Made by a program: the position numbers and the translations under genes. This document shows, in pieces, positions 17,762 to 26,483 of a DNA stretch of 64,000 bases. Source of the stretch: CP2-2F sp034432555 (GTDB taxonomy: Bacteria > Chloroflexota > Anaerolineae > Aggregatilineales > UBA2796); assembly GCA_034432555.1 (NCBI GenBank), contig DAOUBW010000048.1:248001-312000 (forward strand), given 5' to 3'. The notes beneath the pieces were generated by a model, which saw only the letters and a list, made by a program, of their open reading frames with translations, was not told where the DNA came from and searched no databases. How positions within the stretch are numbered: the stretch's first letter is position 1; every line of letters starts with the position of its first letter.

Positions 17762-20470
17762 ATGACCCAGAAGTACGATAAGTTTGGCGCACGTGCCGCT
17801 TTTGAAACAGGCAGCGGCAGCGCCACCCTCTACCGCCTCAACCGCTTGGAAGAACTCGGTATTGCGCCCATTTCACAGCTCCCTTTTTCGATTAAGGTGT
17901 TGCTGGAGACGGCGCTACGCTCTTTAGATGGCTACAACGTCACTGAGGATGACGTGACGGCGTGGGCAACCTATAACGCCGCGGCGCCCGCCGCCCGCGA
18001 GGTGCCGTTCATGCCCGCCCGCGTGCTGATGCAAGACTACACCGGCGTGCCGTGCATGGTAGACCTTGCCGCCATGCGTGACGCCATGCAGCGCTTGGGC
18101 AAAGACCCGCGCAAGGTGAATCCCTTGGTGCCAACCGATCTGGTGATCGATCACTCCATTCAGATTGATGCCTTTGGCAGCCGCGATGCCCTCATGATCA
18201 ATAGCAAGATCGAGTTTGAGCGCAACTATGAGCGCTATGAGTTCCTGCGCTGGGCGCAGACTGCCTTCCAAAATTACCGCGTTGTGCCGCCCCGTTCGGG
18301 CATTGTCCATCAGGTGAACCTTGAATATTTGGCGAAAGGCGTCCAACGCCGCACCGAAAACGGCGAGACTGTCGCCTTTCCCGATAGTCTGGTCGGCACC
18401 GATTCGCACAGCACCATGATCAACGGCTTGGGCGTGGTTGGTTGGGGCGTGGGCGGCATTGAGGCAGAGGCGGTCATGCTTGGGCAACCTTATTACATGC
18501 TGTTACCAGAGGTGATTGGCTTCAAGCTGACGGGCAAGCTGCCCGAAGGTACAACCGCCACCGACCTTGTGCTGGTCGTCACCCAGATTTTGCGGAAGAA
18601 GGGCGTTGTGGATAAGTTCGTGGAGTTCTTCGGCGAAGGCTTAAGCCATATGTCGCTGCCCGACCGCGCCACGATTGCTAACATGGCGCCTGACTATGGC
18701 GCAACCATGAGCTTCTTCCCGATTGACCACATCACGCTGGACTATCTGCGGCGCACCGGGCGCACAGAGGCAGAAGTGCAGCTTGTGGAGCGCTACTCCA
18801 AAGAACAAGGGCTATTCCGCACCGATGCCACGCCAGCGCCAACCTTCACCGACGTGATCGAGCTGGATTTGGGCAGCGTGGAACCAAGCCTTGCCGGTCC
18901 CAAGCGTCCGCAAGACCGTGTGCGCGTCAGTGAACTGAAGCAGGCATTCCACGATGCACTCAGCGCGCCGCTCAGCGCACGTGGCTATGCGCTCAGCGAT
19001 GAAGAACGCACCAAGCGCGCCGTCGTGCAGAATGGGCACACCGTCGAGGTAACACACGGCGCCGTTGTGATTGCCTCAATCACAAGCTGCACCAACACCA
19101 GCAATCCATCCGTCATGCTCGGTGCAGGGTTGCTCGCTAAAAAGGCGGTAGAGCGCGGTTTGCAGGTGAAGCCTTTCGTCAAGACCAGCCTTGCGCCCGG
19201 CTCGCGTGTGGTGACCGAATACCTGACCGAGTCCGGTTTAATGCCCTACCTTGAACAGCTTGGCTTCCATGTGGTCGGCTATGGCTGCACCACCTGCATC
19301 GGCAACTCAGGTCCGCTGCCGAACGAAGTGGCGCAGGCAGTCACAGATCATAACCTGGTGGCTGCCGCCGTGCTGAGTGGCAACCGCAACTTTGAAGGAC
19401 GCATCAATCCATTGGTGAAGGCGAACTACCTTGCCTCACCGCCGTTGGTCGTTGCCTACGCGCTGGCAGGCACTGTGGATATTAACCTAGACAGCGATCC
19501 AATCGGCTATGATCAGGATGGCAAGCCCGTCTTTCTGCGCGAGATTTGGTACACGCAAGCAGAGTTGGAAGACTACCTGCGCGTTGCCACCAAGCCCGAG
19601 GTTTATCAGCGCCTATACAACGGCATCGAGACTGCCAACGAGGATTGGAACGCCATTCCGAACAAGGGTGATTTGCTCTACGCATGGACGGAAGACTCGA
19701 CCTACATCCAAGAGCCGCCTTACTTCGAGAACTTCACGGTGGACATTGCGCCGCTGAGCGATATTCGCGGTGCGCGGGTGCTGGCACTGCTTGGCGACTC
19801 GATCACGACCGATCACATCTCCCCAGCAGGCAACATCGCCATAAACAGCCCTGCCGGGCAATACTTGCTTGGGCGCGGTGTGAAGAAAGAAGACTTCAAC
19901 CAATACGGCACACGGCGCGGCAATGATCGCGTCATGGTGCGCGGCACCTTTGCCAACATCCGCATCAAAAACCTGATGCTAAATGGCGTGGAAGGCGGTT
20001 ACACACGCTACTTGCCAACCGATGAGCAAATGAGCATCTACGAGGCTGCCATGCGCTATAAGCAGGATGGCACGCCGCTGATCGTGATTGCTGGCAAGGA
20101 ATATGGTACGGGCAGCAGCCGCGACTGGGCAGCCAAAGGCACGGCGCTGTTAGGCGTGAAAGCAGTGCTGGCAGAGAGCTTCGAGCGCATTCACCGCGGC
20201 AATCTGGTGGGCATGGGCGTGCTGCCGCTGCAATTCAAAGTGGGCGAAGATGCCGCAACCTACGGGCTGACTGGCGAGGAAGTGATAAATGTGGAGGGCA
20301 TTCACGATGGCATGGCGCCACGTGCTGAGGTGACGGTGCGCGTGGAGCGTCCGAGTGGCGAGTCGTTCACCTTCAGCGCCATTGCCCGCCTCGACTCTCA
20401 GGTGGAGGTAGATAATTACCGCAACGGTGGGCTGCTGCCCTCTGTGCTTCGGAAGATGCTGGCAAGCTAG
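17762..20470 (+). CDS. acnA: Aconitate hydratase A (aconitase, AcnA/IRP type)
   Basis: The ATG at 17762 is preceded by AGGAACAGGA and gives 902 residues, the normal AcnA length. Aconitase converts citrate to isocitrate in the TCA cycle using a [4Fe-4S] cluster. The cluster cysteines are seen in SCTNTSNP (C443) and GCTTCIGNSG (C509, C512). Other hallmarks are VGTDSHSTMINGLGVVGWGVGG near residue 220, GDSITTDHISPAGNI (start of the swivel domain) and GKEYGTGSSRDWAAKG (substrate-binding Ser/Arg). An in-frame upstream extension to 17705 has no family support. The gene stands alone, with a GC hairpin after its stop. Confidence 0.98.
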   Translation: MTQKYDKFGARAAFETGSGSATLYRLNRLEELGIAPISQLPFSIKVLLETALRSLDGYNVTEDDVTAWATYNAAAPAAREVPFMPARVLMQDYTGVPCMVDLAAMRDAMQRLGKDPRKVNPLVPTDLVIDHSIQIDAFGSRDALMINSKIEFERNYERYEFLRWAQTAFQNYRVVPPRSGIVHQVNLEYLAKGVQRRTENGETVAFPDSLVGTDSHSTMINGLGVVGWGVGGIEAEAVMLGQPYYMLLPEVIGFKLTGKLPEGTTATDLVLVVTQILRKKGVVDKFVEFFGEGLSHMSLPDRATIANMAPDYGATMSFFPIDHITLDYLRRTGRTEAEVQLVERYSKEQGLFRTDATPAPTFTDVIELDLGSVEPSLAGPKRPQDRVRVSELKQAFHDALSAPLSARGYALSDEERTKRAVVQNGHTVEVTHGAVVIASITSCTNTSNPSVMLGAGLLAKKAVERGLQVKPFVKTSLAPGSRVVTEYLTESGLMPYLEQLGFHVVGYGCTTCIGNSGPLPNEVAQAVTDHNLVAAAVLSGNRNFEGRINPLVKANYLASPPLVVAYALAGTVDINLDSDPIGYDQDGKPVFLREIWYTQAELEDYLRVATKPEVYQRLYNGIETANEDWNAIPNKGDLLYAWTEDSTYIQEPPYFENFTVDIAPLSDIRGARVLALLGDSITTDHISPAGNIAINSPAGQYLLGRGVKKEDFNQYGTRRGNDRVMVRGTFANIRIKNLMLNGVEGGYTRYLPTDEQMSIYEAAMRYKQDGTPLIVIAGKEYGTGSSRDWAAKGTALLGVKAVLAESFERIHRGNLVGMGVLPLQFKVGEDAATYGLTGEEVINVEGIHDGMAPRAEVTVRVERPSGESFTFSAIARLDSQVEVDNYRNGGLLPSVLRKMLAS

Positions 20471-20491
20471 CGAACCCTCTTGTCATACAGC

Positions 20492-20512
20492 GGGCGGGAC
20501 ACAATCCCGCCC
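20492..20512. terminator. GC-rich hairpin after acnA
   Basis: GGGCGGGA (20492-20499) and TCCCGCCC (20505-20512) are exact complements with a 5-nt loop, followed by CTTATT. It lies 22 bp past the acnA stop and belongs to the recurrent hairpin group. Confidence 0.65.
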
Positions 20513-20609
20513 CTTATTCACCTACTTAAGAAAATCGTGAAGGGACTGCCCATAGCCCGCAAGCTGTGCTAGAATGTTGAACAAGCCACTATGAAGGAAG
20601 TAGCCACCC

Positions 20610-21287
20610 GTGCTGGAGCCTGAAAGCGCCGAAACACCACGCCCTCACCTAAACCGCCGCCCACTTTGGCGCGACTTTGGCGAGATCGTCTTGCTGATCG
20701 CCATCATCTACACCTTTGTGAACCTGACCACCGCCCGTGCCGTTGTAGAAGGCAGCAGTATGCGCCCCAACTTCGAGACAGGGCAGCTTGTCATCGTGAA
20801 CCGTTTCGCCTATTTCTTCGATAACCCACAACGCGGCGATGTCATTGTGCTGCACAATCCGCGCAACGGCAAAGAGGATTTCATCAAGCGCGTGGTTGGG
20901 CTGCCCGGCGAATATGTACAAATTTTGGAAGGGCGTGTCTATGTCAACGGTGTGCTGCTGGATGAACCCTACATCGAGCGCTTTTGCACCAGCAGCTGCG
21001 ATGGTACTTGGCAAATTGGCGAAGATGAATATTTCGTGCTGGGCGATAACCGCCCCAGCAGCCACGATAGCCACGCCTTCGGACCGATCAAGCGTAGTCT
21101 GATCGTTGGGCAGGCTTGGGTGCGCTATTGGCCCCTGCCCGATGTAGCGATCATCGATCACCCGAATTATGCGCCTGTCCCGAAGGATTTCACGCCGCCG
21201 CCGCCCACACCGACGCGCACCCCTGCACCCTACACCCCGCCGCCGCCCATAGATGACCGTGAGTTTGACCCATTCAGCGGCATCTGA
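20610..21287 (+). CDS. lepB: Signal peptidase I, copy 1
   Basis: The GTG at 20610 has an AAGGA 10 nt upstream. The 225-residue protein has one membrane helix (about 26-40) and the S26 motifs: the nucleophile Ser50 in EGSSMRPN, the general-base Lys93 in DFIKRVVGLPGE, and GDNRPSSHDSHAFGPI. It removes signal peptides on the outer face of the membrane. It ends in a Pro/Thr-rich tail of about 35 residues (KDFTPPPPTPTRTPAPY) that the neighbouring copy lacks. Two cysteines (FCTSSC) in the substrate-binding domain are shared with copy 2 in modified form (FCGLGC). Confidence 0.96.
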   Translation: MLEPESAETPRPHLNRRPLWRDFGEIVLLIAIIYTFVNLTTARAVVEGSSMRPNFETGQLVIVNRFAYFFDNPQRGDVIVLHNPRNGKEDFIKRVVGLPGEYVQILEGRVYVNGVLLDEPYIERFCTSSCDGTWQIGEDEYFVLGDNRPSSHDSHAFGPIKRSLIVGQAWVRYWPLPDVAIIDHPNYAPVPKDFTPPPPTPTRTPAPYTPPPPIDDREFDPFSGI

Positions 21288-21323
21288 GCTGTTCTCAGCC
21301 CATTTTAAGGAGTCTTTTCGGCT

Positions 21324-21908
21324 GTGCTTGATCAGAATGTGACCCGCCTTTCCGCCCGACCGCCGCTGCGCGGTAAACGCAGCCTGCTGCGTGATGTGCT
21401 GGAGATCGCCCTCTTGGTGCTGATCACCTTCACGCCCATTAACCTGATGACAGCACGCGCCATTGTGGATGGACCGAGTATGCAGCCAACGTTCCACACC
21501 GGCAATTTGGTGATCGTGAACCGCTTGGCATATTTTTTCAGCCCGCCACAGCGCGGCGATGTCATTGTGCTGCATAATCCGCGTTACGAAGGCGGTGACG
21601 ACTTAATCAAGCGTGTGATCGGATTGCCCAACGAGACAATCGCACTCAAAGATGGGCGTGTGTATGTGAACGGCGTGCTTTTGGAAGAACCTTATGTGCG
21701 CGATTTTTGCGGCTTGGGCTGCAATGGCACCTGGACGCTCAGCGAGACGCAATACTTTGTGCTAGGCGATAACCGCCCGCAAAGCTACGACAGCCACAAC
21801 TTCGGACCGATTGAGCGCCATTTGATCGTTGGGCAGGCTTGGGTGAAATATTGGCCCCTCTCGGAGTTCTCGATCGTTGAGCATCCGAATTACCGCAATT
21901 TGCCTTAA
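21324..21908 (+). CDS. lepB: Signal peptidase I, copy 2
   Basis: This 194-residue paralogue lies 36 bp after copy 1 and has its own AAGGAG site before GTG 21324. The catalytic Ser52 (DGPSMQPTF) and Lys96 (DLIKRVIGLPNE) and the GDNRPQSYDSHNFGPI motif are all present, so it should be active. The two copies are clearly a local duplication: both have a single N-terminal helix, the same spacing of motifs and an FC..C pair. It lacks the Pro/Thr tail of copy 1. They may divide the large load of secreted substrates in this genome. Confidence 0.96.
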   Translation: MLDQNVTRLSARPPLRGKRSLLRDVLEIALLVLITFTPINLMTARAIVDGPSMQPTFHTGNLVIVNRLAYFFSPPQRGDVIVLHNPRYEGGDDLIKRVIGLPNETIALKDGRVYVNGVLLEEPYVRDFCGLGCNGTWTLSETQYFVLGDNRPQSYDSHNFGPIERHLIVGQAWVKYWPLSEFSIVEHPNYRNLP

Positions 21909-21947
21909 TGCTAGAATCTCTTTCAAAACTTGTTCGGGAAATTTTTG

Positions 21948-21977
21948 CCTGCGGAGCGCGTTTGTACCCTCCGCAGG
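21948..21977. terminator. Hairpin after lepB copy 2
   Basis: CCTGCGGAG (21948-21956) pairs exactly with CTCCGCAGG (21969-21977), with a 12-nt loop, 40 bp past the stop. No U-tract follows; the dispersed repeat at 21979 begins two bases later. Confidence 0.55.
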
Positions 21978-21978
21978 C

Positions 21979-22031
21979 GGTGGTTTCGAGAGAGTTTCCC
22001 TCCCAAACTTACCCTTTGTTTGTTTTTAACG
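21979..22031 (-). repeat. Dispersed 53-bp element, copy A
   Basis: Read on the minus strand, this 53-bp stretch matches 50118-50171 with few differences; the core AAGGGTAAGTTTG is identical. It contains a GGGAGGG/CTCTCTC stem that stays paired using G-U pairs. On the minus strand it lies downstream of the propeller gene ending at 22094, the same 3' position that copy B occupies behind the PEP-utilising enzyme gene. Confidence 0.75.
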
Positions 22032-22043
22032 TTTTGCTAGTGT

Positions 22044-22063
22044 GGACGCGCCAAGGCGCGTCC
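22044..22063. repeat. Perfect hairpin next to copy A
   Basis: GGACGCGCC (22044-22052) and GGCGCGTCC (22055-22063) are exact complements with a 2-nt gap, followed by CTACG. It may terminate the minus-strand propeller gene that ends at 22094. Confidence 0.6.
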
Positions 22064-22093
22064 CTACGCTTAAATCGTCAGAACAGCTTAAGC

Positions 22094-23713
22094 CTATGGG
22101 CAAGGCTGCGGCGGACGCGCCAAGCCCGGCGCGGCGTTGAACGTCGCTGCGCTGAAGGCAAAGCGCCCTGCCACGATGCCGATATACTGTGGTGCAGCAC
22201 CTAACGGCTGTGCGCTCAGCGTAAGTTTGCCATCGGCGCCACGCACCGTGTAGAGTGCTGTGCCATTGGGCAGCCATTCCAGTGTGAACAGGTTATCCAC
22301 CAACGGCAAATAGGGCGATTCTGCCCCGCCATCGGCGCCCAGATAAGCAGGTTTGCCCGTCTCATTCCGAAAAGCGACTCCCAAACTGTCAGGCGTCCAA
22401 CCGAAAACGGTGCTGCCTTCGGGCAAGGTTTGGCGCACTTGCCCGCTGACCGTCTGAATGCGCCACACTTCATCAGCACGCACCAGCAGCCAATCGCCTT
22501 TTGGAGAAGGGATCACTTCCGCGCCGCGTGGGATGTTGGTGAGCGCGCCCAAATCTTCCGCTTCACCTTCCAACGGCACCAGAAACAGCCGTCCACCAAA
22601 CGGATCGTCAGGCGGCGCGTCTTCAGACTTTGGCACATAGGCGTAGAAGCCGCTGCTATCCGCCAACCATGTGATCGAGGCGGGAATGATGCTGCGTCCA
22701 TCGCCTTCGCCACTGGCTGGCACAAATTCTAGCAGCGGCGGCGGTTCGTCTACAAAATTGCGTGGATAGCGCAGAATGTCGTTGGCGCTCAGCACGATCA
22801 TCGTGCGGCGGTCCGGTGAGCGGCGCACACTGAACTGCGGCTCTTTGCCGGTATCTACTTGGAAGGGCGCACCTTGCCCTGTTAGCGAGATATTCCAGAC
22901 CGAGAAGGTGTAGATATTGTCACGGGTATCCATTAGTTCAAGGGCAGCCGCATCACCTTGCGGAGTCCACTGAGCGCGGGTGAACCAGGCATCTTCAGTA
23001 AGGCTGAAGCGCGTTGGATCGGCAAAGTAGACCACCTTACCGCTCAAAATCTCTACCCAATAGACGCCGTTATAGGTCAGGACGAGCGCGGCGCTGCCAT
23101 CAGGCGAGAGGTCTACGCTGATTGGCGGATAGTCAAATTGGGTGATCAGGCGTGGGAAGCCACCCTGATCGGCGTATTGGAGGGTGCCATCTTCACCGCC
23201 AAACACTGCACGGAAATAGGGCGGTGCATCCGGTGCGGCGGTCGGTGTCGGTGGCGGCGGATCAAGGTAGGGACGCACACAGGTTAGCACGGTATTGCGC
23301 CCATCAGGGGCGGGCGTGGGCGGCACACCGCTGTAGGGTTCCAGCACGTAGCGCTGCCCAACGGATTCAGTCACAAAGCCACGCAGCCCGTCCGCCTCAA
23401 CTGCCCACCAGCGGTCGCCATCAAGGGTGCAAAACGGCTGAGCATCCTCTGCCACGCGCAACAAGGCACCTTCGGCAAGGTAGCGCAGCACCAAGCCGCC
23501 ACGTGCCGCGTTCGATTTTAAGTATGCACCGGGCGGTGCTTCTTCCTTGAAACGGCTGTTGCCAACCACACGGGCAAAGCTACCGCCGCGCAAACGCGAA
23601 TCGGGCAAGCCAAGACAGGTATCCACCTGTGCCGCCCGCGCACTGGAGAGCATTGTCAGAAGGATCAGGCTGGCTAGGGCAACGCCTAGCACGCCTCGCC
23701 ATACTCGGATCAT
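22094..23713 (-). CDS. Secreted SH3-like/beta-propeller protein
   Basis: The ATG at 23713 has AGGTGG 5 nt upstream and begins a signal peptide (GVLGVALASLILLTMLSSARA). The mature protein (total 539 aa) has an N-terminal SH3b-like segment (about 35-120: LRVAEDAQPFC, DRWWAVEADGLRGFV), a PTPA/PPPTPTA linker and then a WD40/TolB-like propeller. The blades are marked by repeats such as VDLSPDGSAALVL, AQWTPQGDAAALEL and ITWLADSSGFYAYV. There is no catalytic signature. It resembles the 54248 product in its propeller and is likely an extracellular scaffold or ligand binder. It follows the dehydrogenase gene after a terminator-like hairpin, so it is probably separately transcribed. Confidence 0.8.
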   Translation of the reverse strand: MIRVWRGVLGVALASLILLTMLSSARAAQVDTCLGLPDSRLRGGSFARVVGNSRFKEEAPPGAYLKSNAARGGLVLRYLAEGALLRVAEDAQPFCTLDGDRWWAVEADGLRGFVTESVGQRYVLEPYSGVPPTPAPDGRNTVLTCVRPYLDPPPPTPTAAPDAPPYFRAVFGGEDGTLQYADQGGFPRLITQFDYPPISVDLSPDGSAALVLTYNGVYWVEILSGKVVYFADPTRFSLTEDAWFTRAQWTPQGDAAALELMDTRDNIYTFSVWNISLTGQGAPFQVDTGKEPQFSVRRSPDRRTMIVLSANDILRYPRNFVDEPPPLLEFVPASGEGDGRSIIPASITWLADSSGFYAYVPKSEDAPPDDPFGGRLFLVPLEGEAEDLGALTNIPRGAEVIPSPKGDWLLVRADEVWRIQTVSGQVRQTLPEGSTVFGWTPDSLGVAFRNETGKPAYLGADGGAESPYLPLVDNLFTLEWLPNGTALYTVRGADGKLTLSAQPLGAAPQYIGIVAGRFAFSAATFNAAPGLARPPQPCP

Positions 23714-23795
23714 GCCTGCCACCTATCTGTAAAACCATACAAACACGCCGCGATTATACGCGCTTTGGGCAGCGCGCCGCAACCAAGCAGAATGG

Positions 23796-23823
23796 GCAGG
23801 GGTCGGACAAGCCCAACCCCTGC
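23796..23823 (-). terminator. Terminator-like hairpin after the UDP-sugar dehydrogenase gene
   Basis: GCAGGGGT (23796-23803) and ACCCCTGC (23816-23823) are exact complements, and three further pairs (one G-U) extend the stem inward. It sits 33 bp past the dehydrogenase stop on the minus strand. There is no clear U-tract. Confidence 0.6.
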
Positions 23824-23856
23824 GAAAGATTGGCGTGGTTGTGTGGGTGCATTGCC

Positions 23857-25194
23857 CTACAAGCGCACCACACGCGCACCGATCACGCGCCCATCGGTCA
23901 GGACAGCAGCCGTTGCATTGCGCGTATCAATGAGCAGGTGGCAGTTTTCGACAACCCAACGGTAGTCAAAGACCGAATGGTTGGTGACGATCACCACACA
24001 GTCGGCAGCACGCAGCCATTCCGCCGTAAGCTCAACGCTCTGAAGGGGCTTGCCATGCTCCAACGTCAGGCTTGGCACGTGCGGATCGTGGTAGGTAACC
24101 AGTGCGCCGCGCTCGTTCAGCAGCTGAATAATATCCAGCGCCGGCGACTCACGCAGATCGTCCACATCGCGTTTGTAGGCAGCGCCTAACACCGCGATGC
24201 GTGCGCCGCGCACCGCCTTCGAGTCATCGTTGAGCGCCTCTATAATCTTGTTCACCACATACACGGGCATAGAGGTGTTCACCTCGCTTGCCAATTCGAT
24301 AAAGCGCGCTGTATAGTTGAGCGTTTTGAGCTTCCAACTCAGGTAGAGCGGATCAATCGGGATGCAGTGTCCGCCCAGTCCCGGGCCGGGATAGAAGGGC
24401 ATGAAGCCGAACGGCTTGGTTGCCGCCGCGCTGATCACTTCCCAGACATCGACCGCCAGCTTATCGCACATGAGCGCCATCTCGTTCACCAAGCCGATGT
24501 TCACAGCGCGGAAGGTGTTCTCCAGCAGCTTGACCATCTCGGCGGCGCGTGCGGTGCTAACCTTCACGACCTGATCGGCAACGGTGGCGTAGTAGGCATG
24601 GGTAACTTCGCCGCACGCCTCCGTAAAGCCGCCGACGACCTTGGGTGTGTTCTTCACGCCATAGTGCTTGTTGCCCGGATCAATGCGTTCGGGCGAGAAG
24701 GCAATGAAGACATCTTCGCCGGGCTTCAAGCCGGCTTGGCGCATACGCGGCACAAGGATTTCTTCGGTCGTTCCGGGATAGGTTGTGCTTTCTAAGACGA
24801 TCAACATGCCCGCACGGCTGATCGCTGCCACCGATTCCGTGGCGCTGATTACGTAGGACATATCAGGGTCTTTGGTCTTACGCAGCGGTGTAGGCACACA
24901 AATGCTGATAATATCCACCTGACGCAGGTCGTCATAGTGCGTGGTGGCGCTCAGGCTGCCGCCGGGCTTGCCTTCACGCACAAGTGCGGCAAGCTCAGCA
25001 CTTGGCACATCCGTAACGTAGCTTTGTCCGTTGCGGAGCATCTCAACTTTTTTGGCGTCCAGATCAAGCCCGATCACCTTGAAGCCTGCTTGGGCAAAGG
25101 CAACTGCCAACGGTAGCCCAACATAGCCTAGCCCAATAATGCCAATGGTGGCTGATCGATTGCCAATACGCTCCAACAATTGTTGTTTATACAT
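23857..25194 (-). CDS. UDP-N-acetyl-sugar 6-dehydrogenase (WbpA/WecC-like)
   Basis: This 445-residue protein carries the NAD-binding GLGYVGLPLA motif (residues 21-30) and the catalytic cysteine in GLGGHCIPIDP (Cys277), with the expected KLLENTFRAVNIGLVNE helix between. The third domain has YKRDVDDLRESPA. These features mark the UDP-glucose/UDP-N-acetyl-sugar dehydrogenase superfamily; the VDDLRESPA-type third domain and IPIDP argue for a UDP-GlcNAc or UDP-ManNAc dehydrogenase. It oxidises C6 to a uronic acid for surface polysaccharide. The start at 25194 sits downstream of a good promoter (25226-25253). Confidence 0.92.
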   Translation of the reverse strand: MYKQQLLERIGNRSATIGIIGLGYVGLPLAVAFAQAGFKVIGLDLDAKKVEMLRNGQSYVTDVPSAELAALVREGKPGGSLSATTHYDDLRQVDIISICVPTPLRKTKDPDMSYVISATESVAAISRAGMLIVLESTTYPGTTEEILVPRMRQAGLKPGEDVFIAFSPERIDPGNKHYGVKNTPKVVGGFTEACGEVTHAYYATVADQVVKVSTARAAEMVKLLENTFRAVNIGLVNEMALMCDKLAVDVWEVISAAATKPFGFMPFYPGPGLGGHCIPIDPLYLSWKLKTLNYTARFIELASEVNTSMPVYVVNKIIEALNDDSKAVRGARIAVLGAAYKRDVDDLRESPALDIIQLLNERGALVTYHDPHVPSLTLEHGKPLQSVELTAEWLRAADCVVIVTNHSVFDYRWVVENCHLLIDTRNATAAVLTDGRVIGARVVRL

Positions 25195-25225
25195 AGACTC
25201 TGCTTTCTCTTGACATCGGCTGCTG

Positions 25226-25253
25226 ATTATAGCAGGTACTGAAGCCGATTCAA
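25226..25253 (-). promoter_or_regulatory. Sigma-70 promoter for the UDP-sugar dehydrogenase gene
   Basis: On the minus strand TTGAAT (complement of 25248-25253) and TATAAT (complement of 25226-25231) are 16 bp apart. The start of transcription would be near 25219, leaving a 25-nt leader. Confidence 0.75.
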
Positions 25254-25282
25254 CGCCTGCATTTTGACGCTTTTACGTCGGT

Positions 25283-25311
25283 TTGACAACGATCTACTCC
25301 GTACCTATAAT
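25283..25311 (+). promoter_or_regulatory. Consensus sigma-70 promoter for the S1-domain gene
   Basis: TTGACA (25283-25288) and TATAAT (25306-25311) are exact consensus hexamers with a 17-bp spacer. Transcription should start near 25318, which rules out a start codon at 25264 and supports ATG 25357. It is back to back with the divergent dehydrogenase promoter. Confidence 0.88.
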
Positions 25312-25356
25312 CCTAAACCTAGTGACCGTTTCTATTGTAAAAAGACATACAGCCCT

Positions 25357-26430
25357 ATGGATAGAATAAACAGCACGTCGAACAGGAATTATACACGGCG
25401 GCAGGCAGCCGCCAACGACATGCACCGCCCGGAACTGACACCACCACCGCCGCCGGACGAGAGCTATTGGGCAGCTTTGCTGCGTGAAGGAGAGCAGCTT
25501 TCCAGCCCGCCGCGCCACAGCCATGAATGGGATCACGCTTTTGAGGGCTTGCTGGCAGAAAGCGGTGAACGTGATACCGATCAGAGCCGCGCCGATTGGC
25601 AGGTTGTGGAGCGTGCCTATCTTGACGATCAGGCGGTGGCGCTGACCGTCATTGGCTATAACCGCGGCGGCTTGCTGGTAGAGTGGAATTCGCTGCGCGG
25701 CTTTGTGCCAGCCAGCCAGTTGGTAGATTTTCCCGCGGTTGGGGAAGGCTCAGCACGCCGTAATGAGCTTGCCCTGCGCGTTGGGCAAATTCTGACGCTG
25801 CGCGTGATCGAGCTGGATTATGAACAAAATCGGCTCATCCTGAGCGAACGGGCGGCACAAGTGCGCGCTGGCGCACGTGCCAACATCCTTGATACGCTGC
25901 GGCGTGGCGATACATGCGAAGGGCGCGTGACCAACCTATGCGATTTCGGCGCATTCGTTGATCTGGGCGGTGTCGAAGGGCTAATTCACATCAGCGAGCT
26001 GAGCTGGGGCAGAGTTGGGCATCCGCGGGATATTCTGGCACGTGGCGAAACGGTCACTGTCTATGTTATGGATGTCCATCGTGATCAGGGGCGGGTCGCG
26101 CTCAGCTTAAAGCGCTTACTGCCGGATCCATGGGTAACGGTCGCCCAGCGCTATCAGGTTGGGCAGATCATTGAGGGCGTCATCACCAACGTCGTGGATT
26201 TCGGCGCCTTTGCGCGGGTGGAAGAAGGCTTAGAAGGGCTGATTCACGTCTCAGAGCTGGCAGAGGGCAACTTTTTGCATCCGCGCAATGTGGTGCGCGA
26301 AGGCGAACGGGTGCGAGCGCGGGTGCTGAACATAGATGGACACTCACGGCGCTTGGGCTTGAGTCTGCGCCGCTTGGAAGGCGACCTAAACGAGCGCCTG
26401 CGTCACGATTCATACCTGACTGAGCATTGA
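25357..26430 (+). CDS. S1 RNA-binding domain protein (ribosomal protein S1-like)
   Basis: The product from ATG 25357 is 357 aa. After a polar, Pro-rich N-terminus it has three S1-type OB folds. The first (about 95-185) is degenerate, with YNRGGLLVEWNSLRGFVPAS. The second (GRVTNLCDFGAFVDLGGVEGL then IHISELSW) and third (GVITNVVDFGAFARVEEGLEG) are canonical. This resembles short RpsA-like proteins, which bind mRNA on the ribosome. No ribosome site is obvious. The very strong promoter suggests high expression. It ends in a hairpin shared with the convergent hypothetical operon. Confidence 0.88.
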   Translation: MDRINSTSNRNYTRRQAAANDMHRPELTPPPPPDESYWAALLREGEQLSSPPRHSHEWDHAFEGLLAESGERDTDQSRADWQVVERAYLDDQAVALTVIGYNRGGLLVEWNSLRGFVPASQLVDFPAVGEGSARRNELALRVGQILTLRVIELDYEQNRLILSERAAQVRAGARANILDTLRRGDTCEGRVTNLCDFGAFVDLGGVEGLIHISELSWGRVGHPRDILARGETVTVYVMDVHRDQGRVALSLKRLLPDPWVTVAQRYQVGQIIEGVITNVVDFGAFARVEEGLEGLIHVSELAEGNFLHPRNVVREGERVRARVLNIDGHSRRLGLSLRRLEGDLNERLRHDSYLTEH

Positions 26431-26443
26431 ATCATTCGCAGCA

Positions 26444-26463
26444 GGGCGGGAGAAATCCCGCCC
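26444..26463. terminator. Bidirectional GC hairpin between convergent genes
   Basis: GGGCGGGA (26444-26451) pairs exactly with TCCCGCCC (26456-26463) around a 4-nt loop. It is centred between the convergent stops at 26430 and 26484. Confidence 0.65.
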
Positions 26464-26483
26464 ACAGGCGCTGCCACGTCAAG

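Noticed and set aside
20649..21575. Minus-strand frame of 308 codons spanning both signal peptidase genes
   Set aside because: It is antisense to two well-supported genes, and its two similar halves are explained by the duplicated signal peptidase genes on the other strand.
25264..26430. Longer start (25264) for the S1-domain protein
   Set aside because: The consensus promoter lies inside that extension, so the mRNA would begin after the supposed start.
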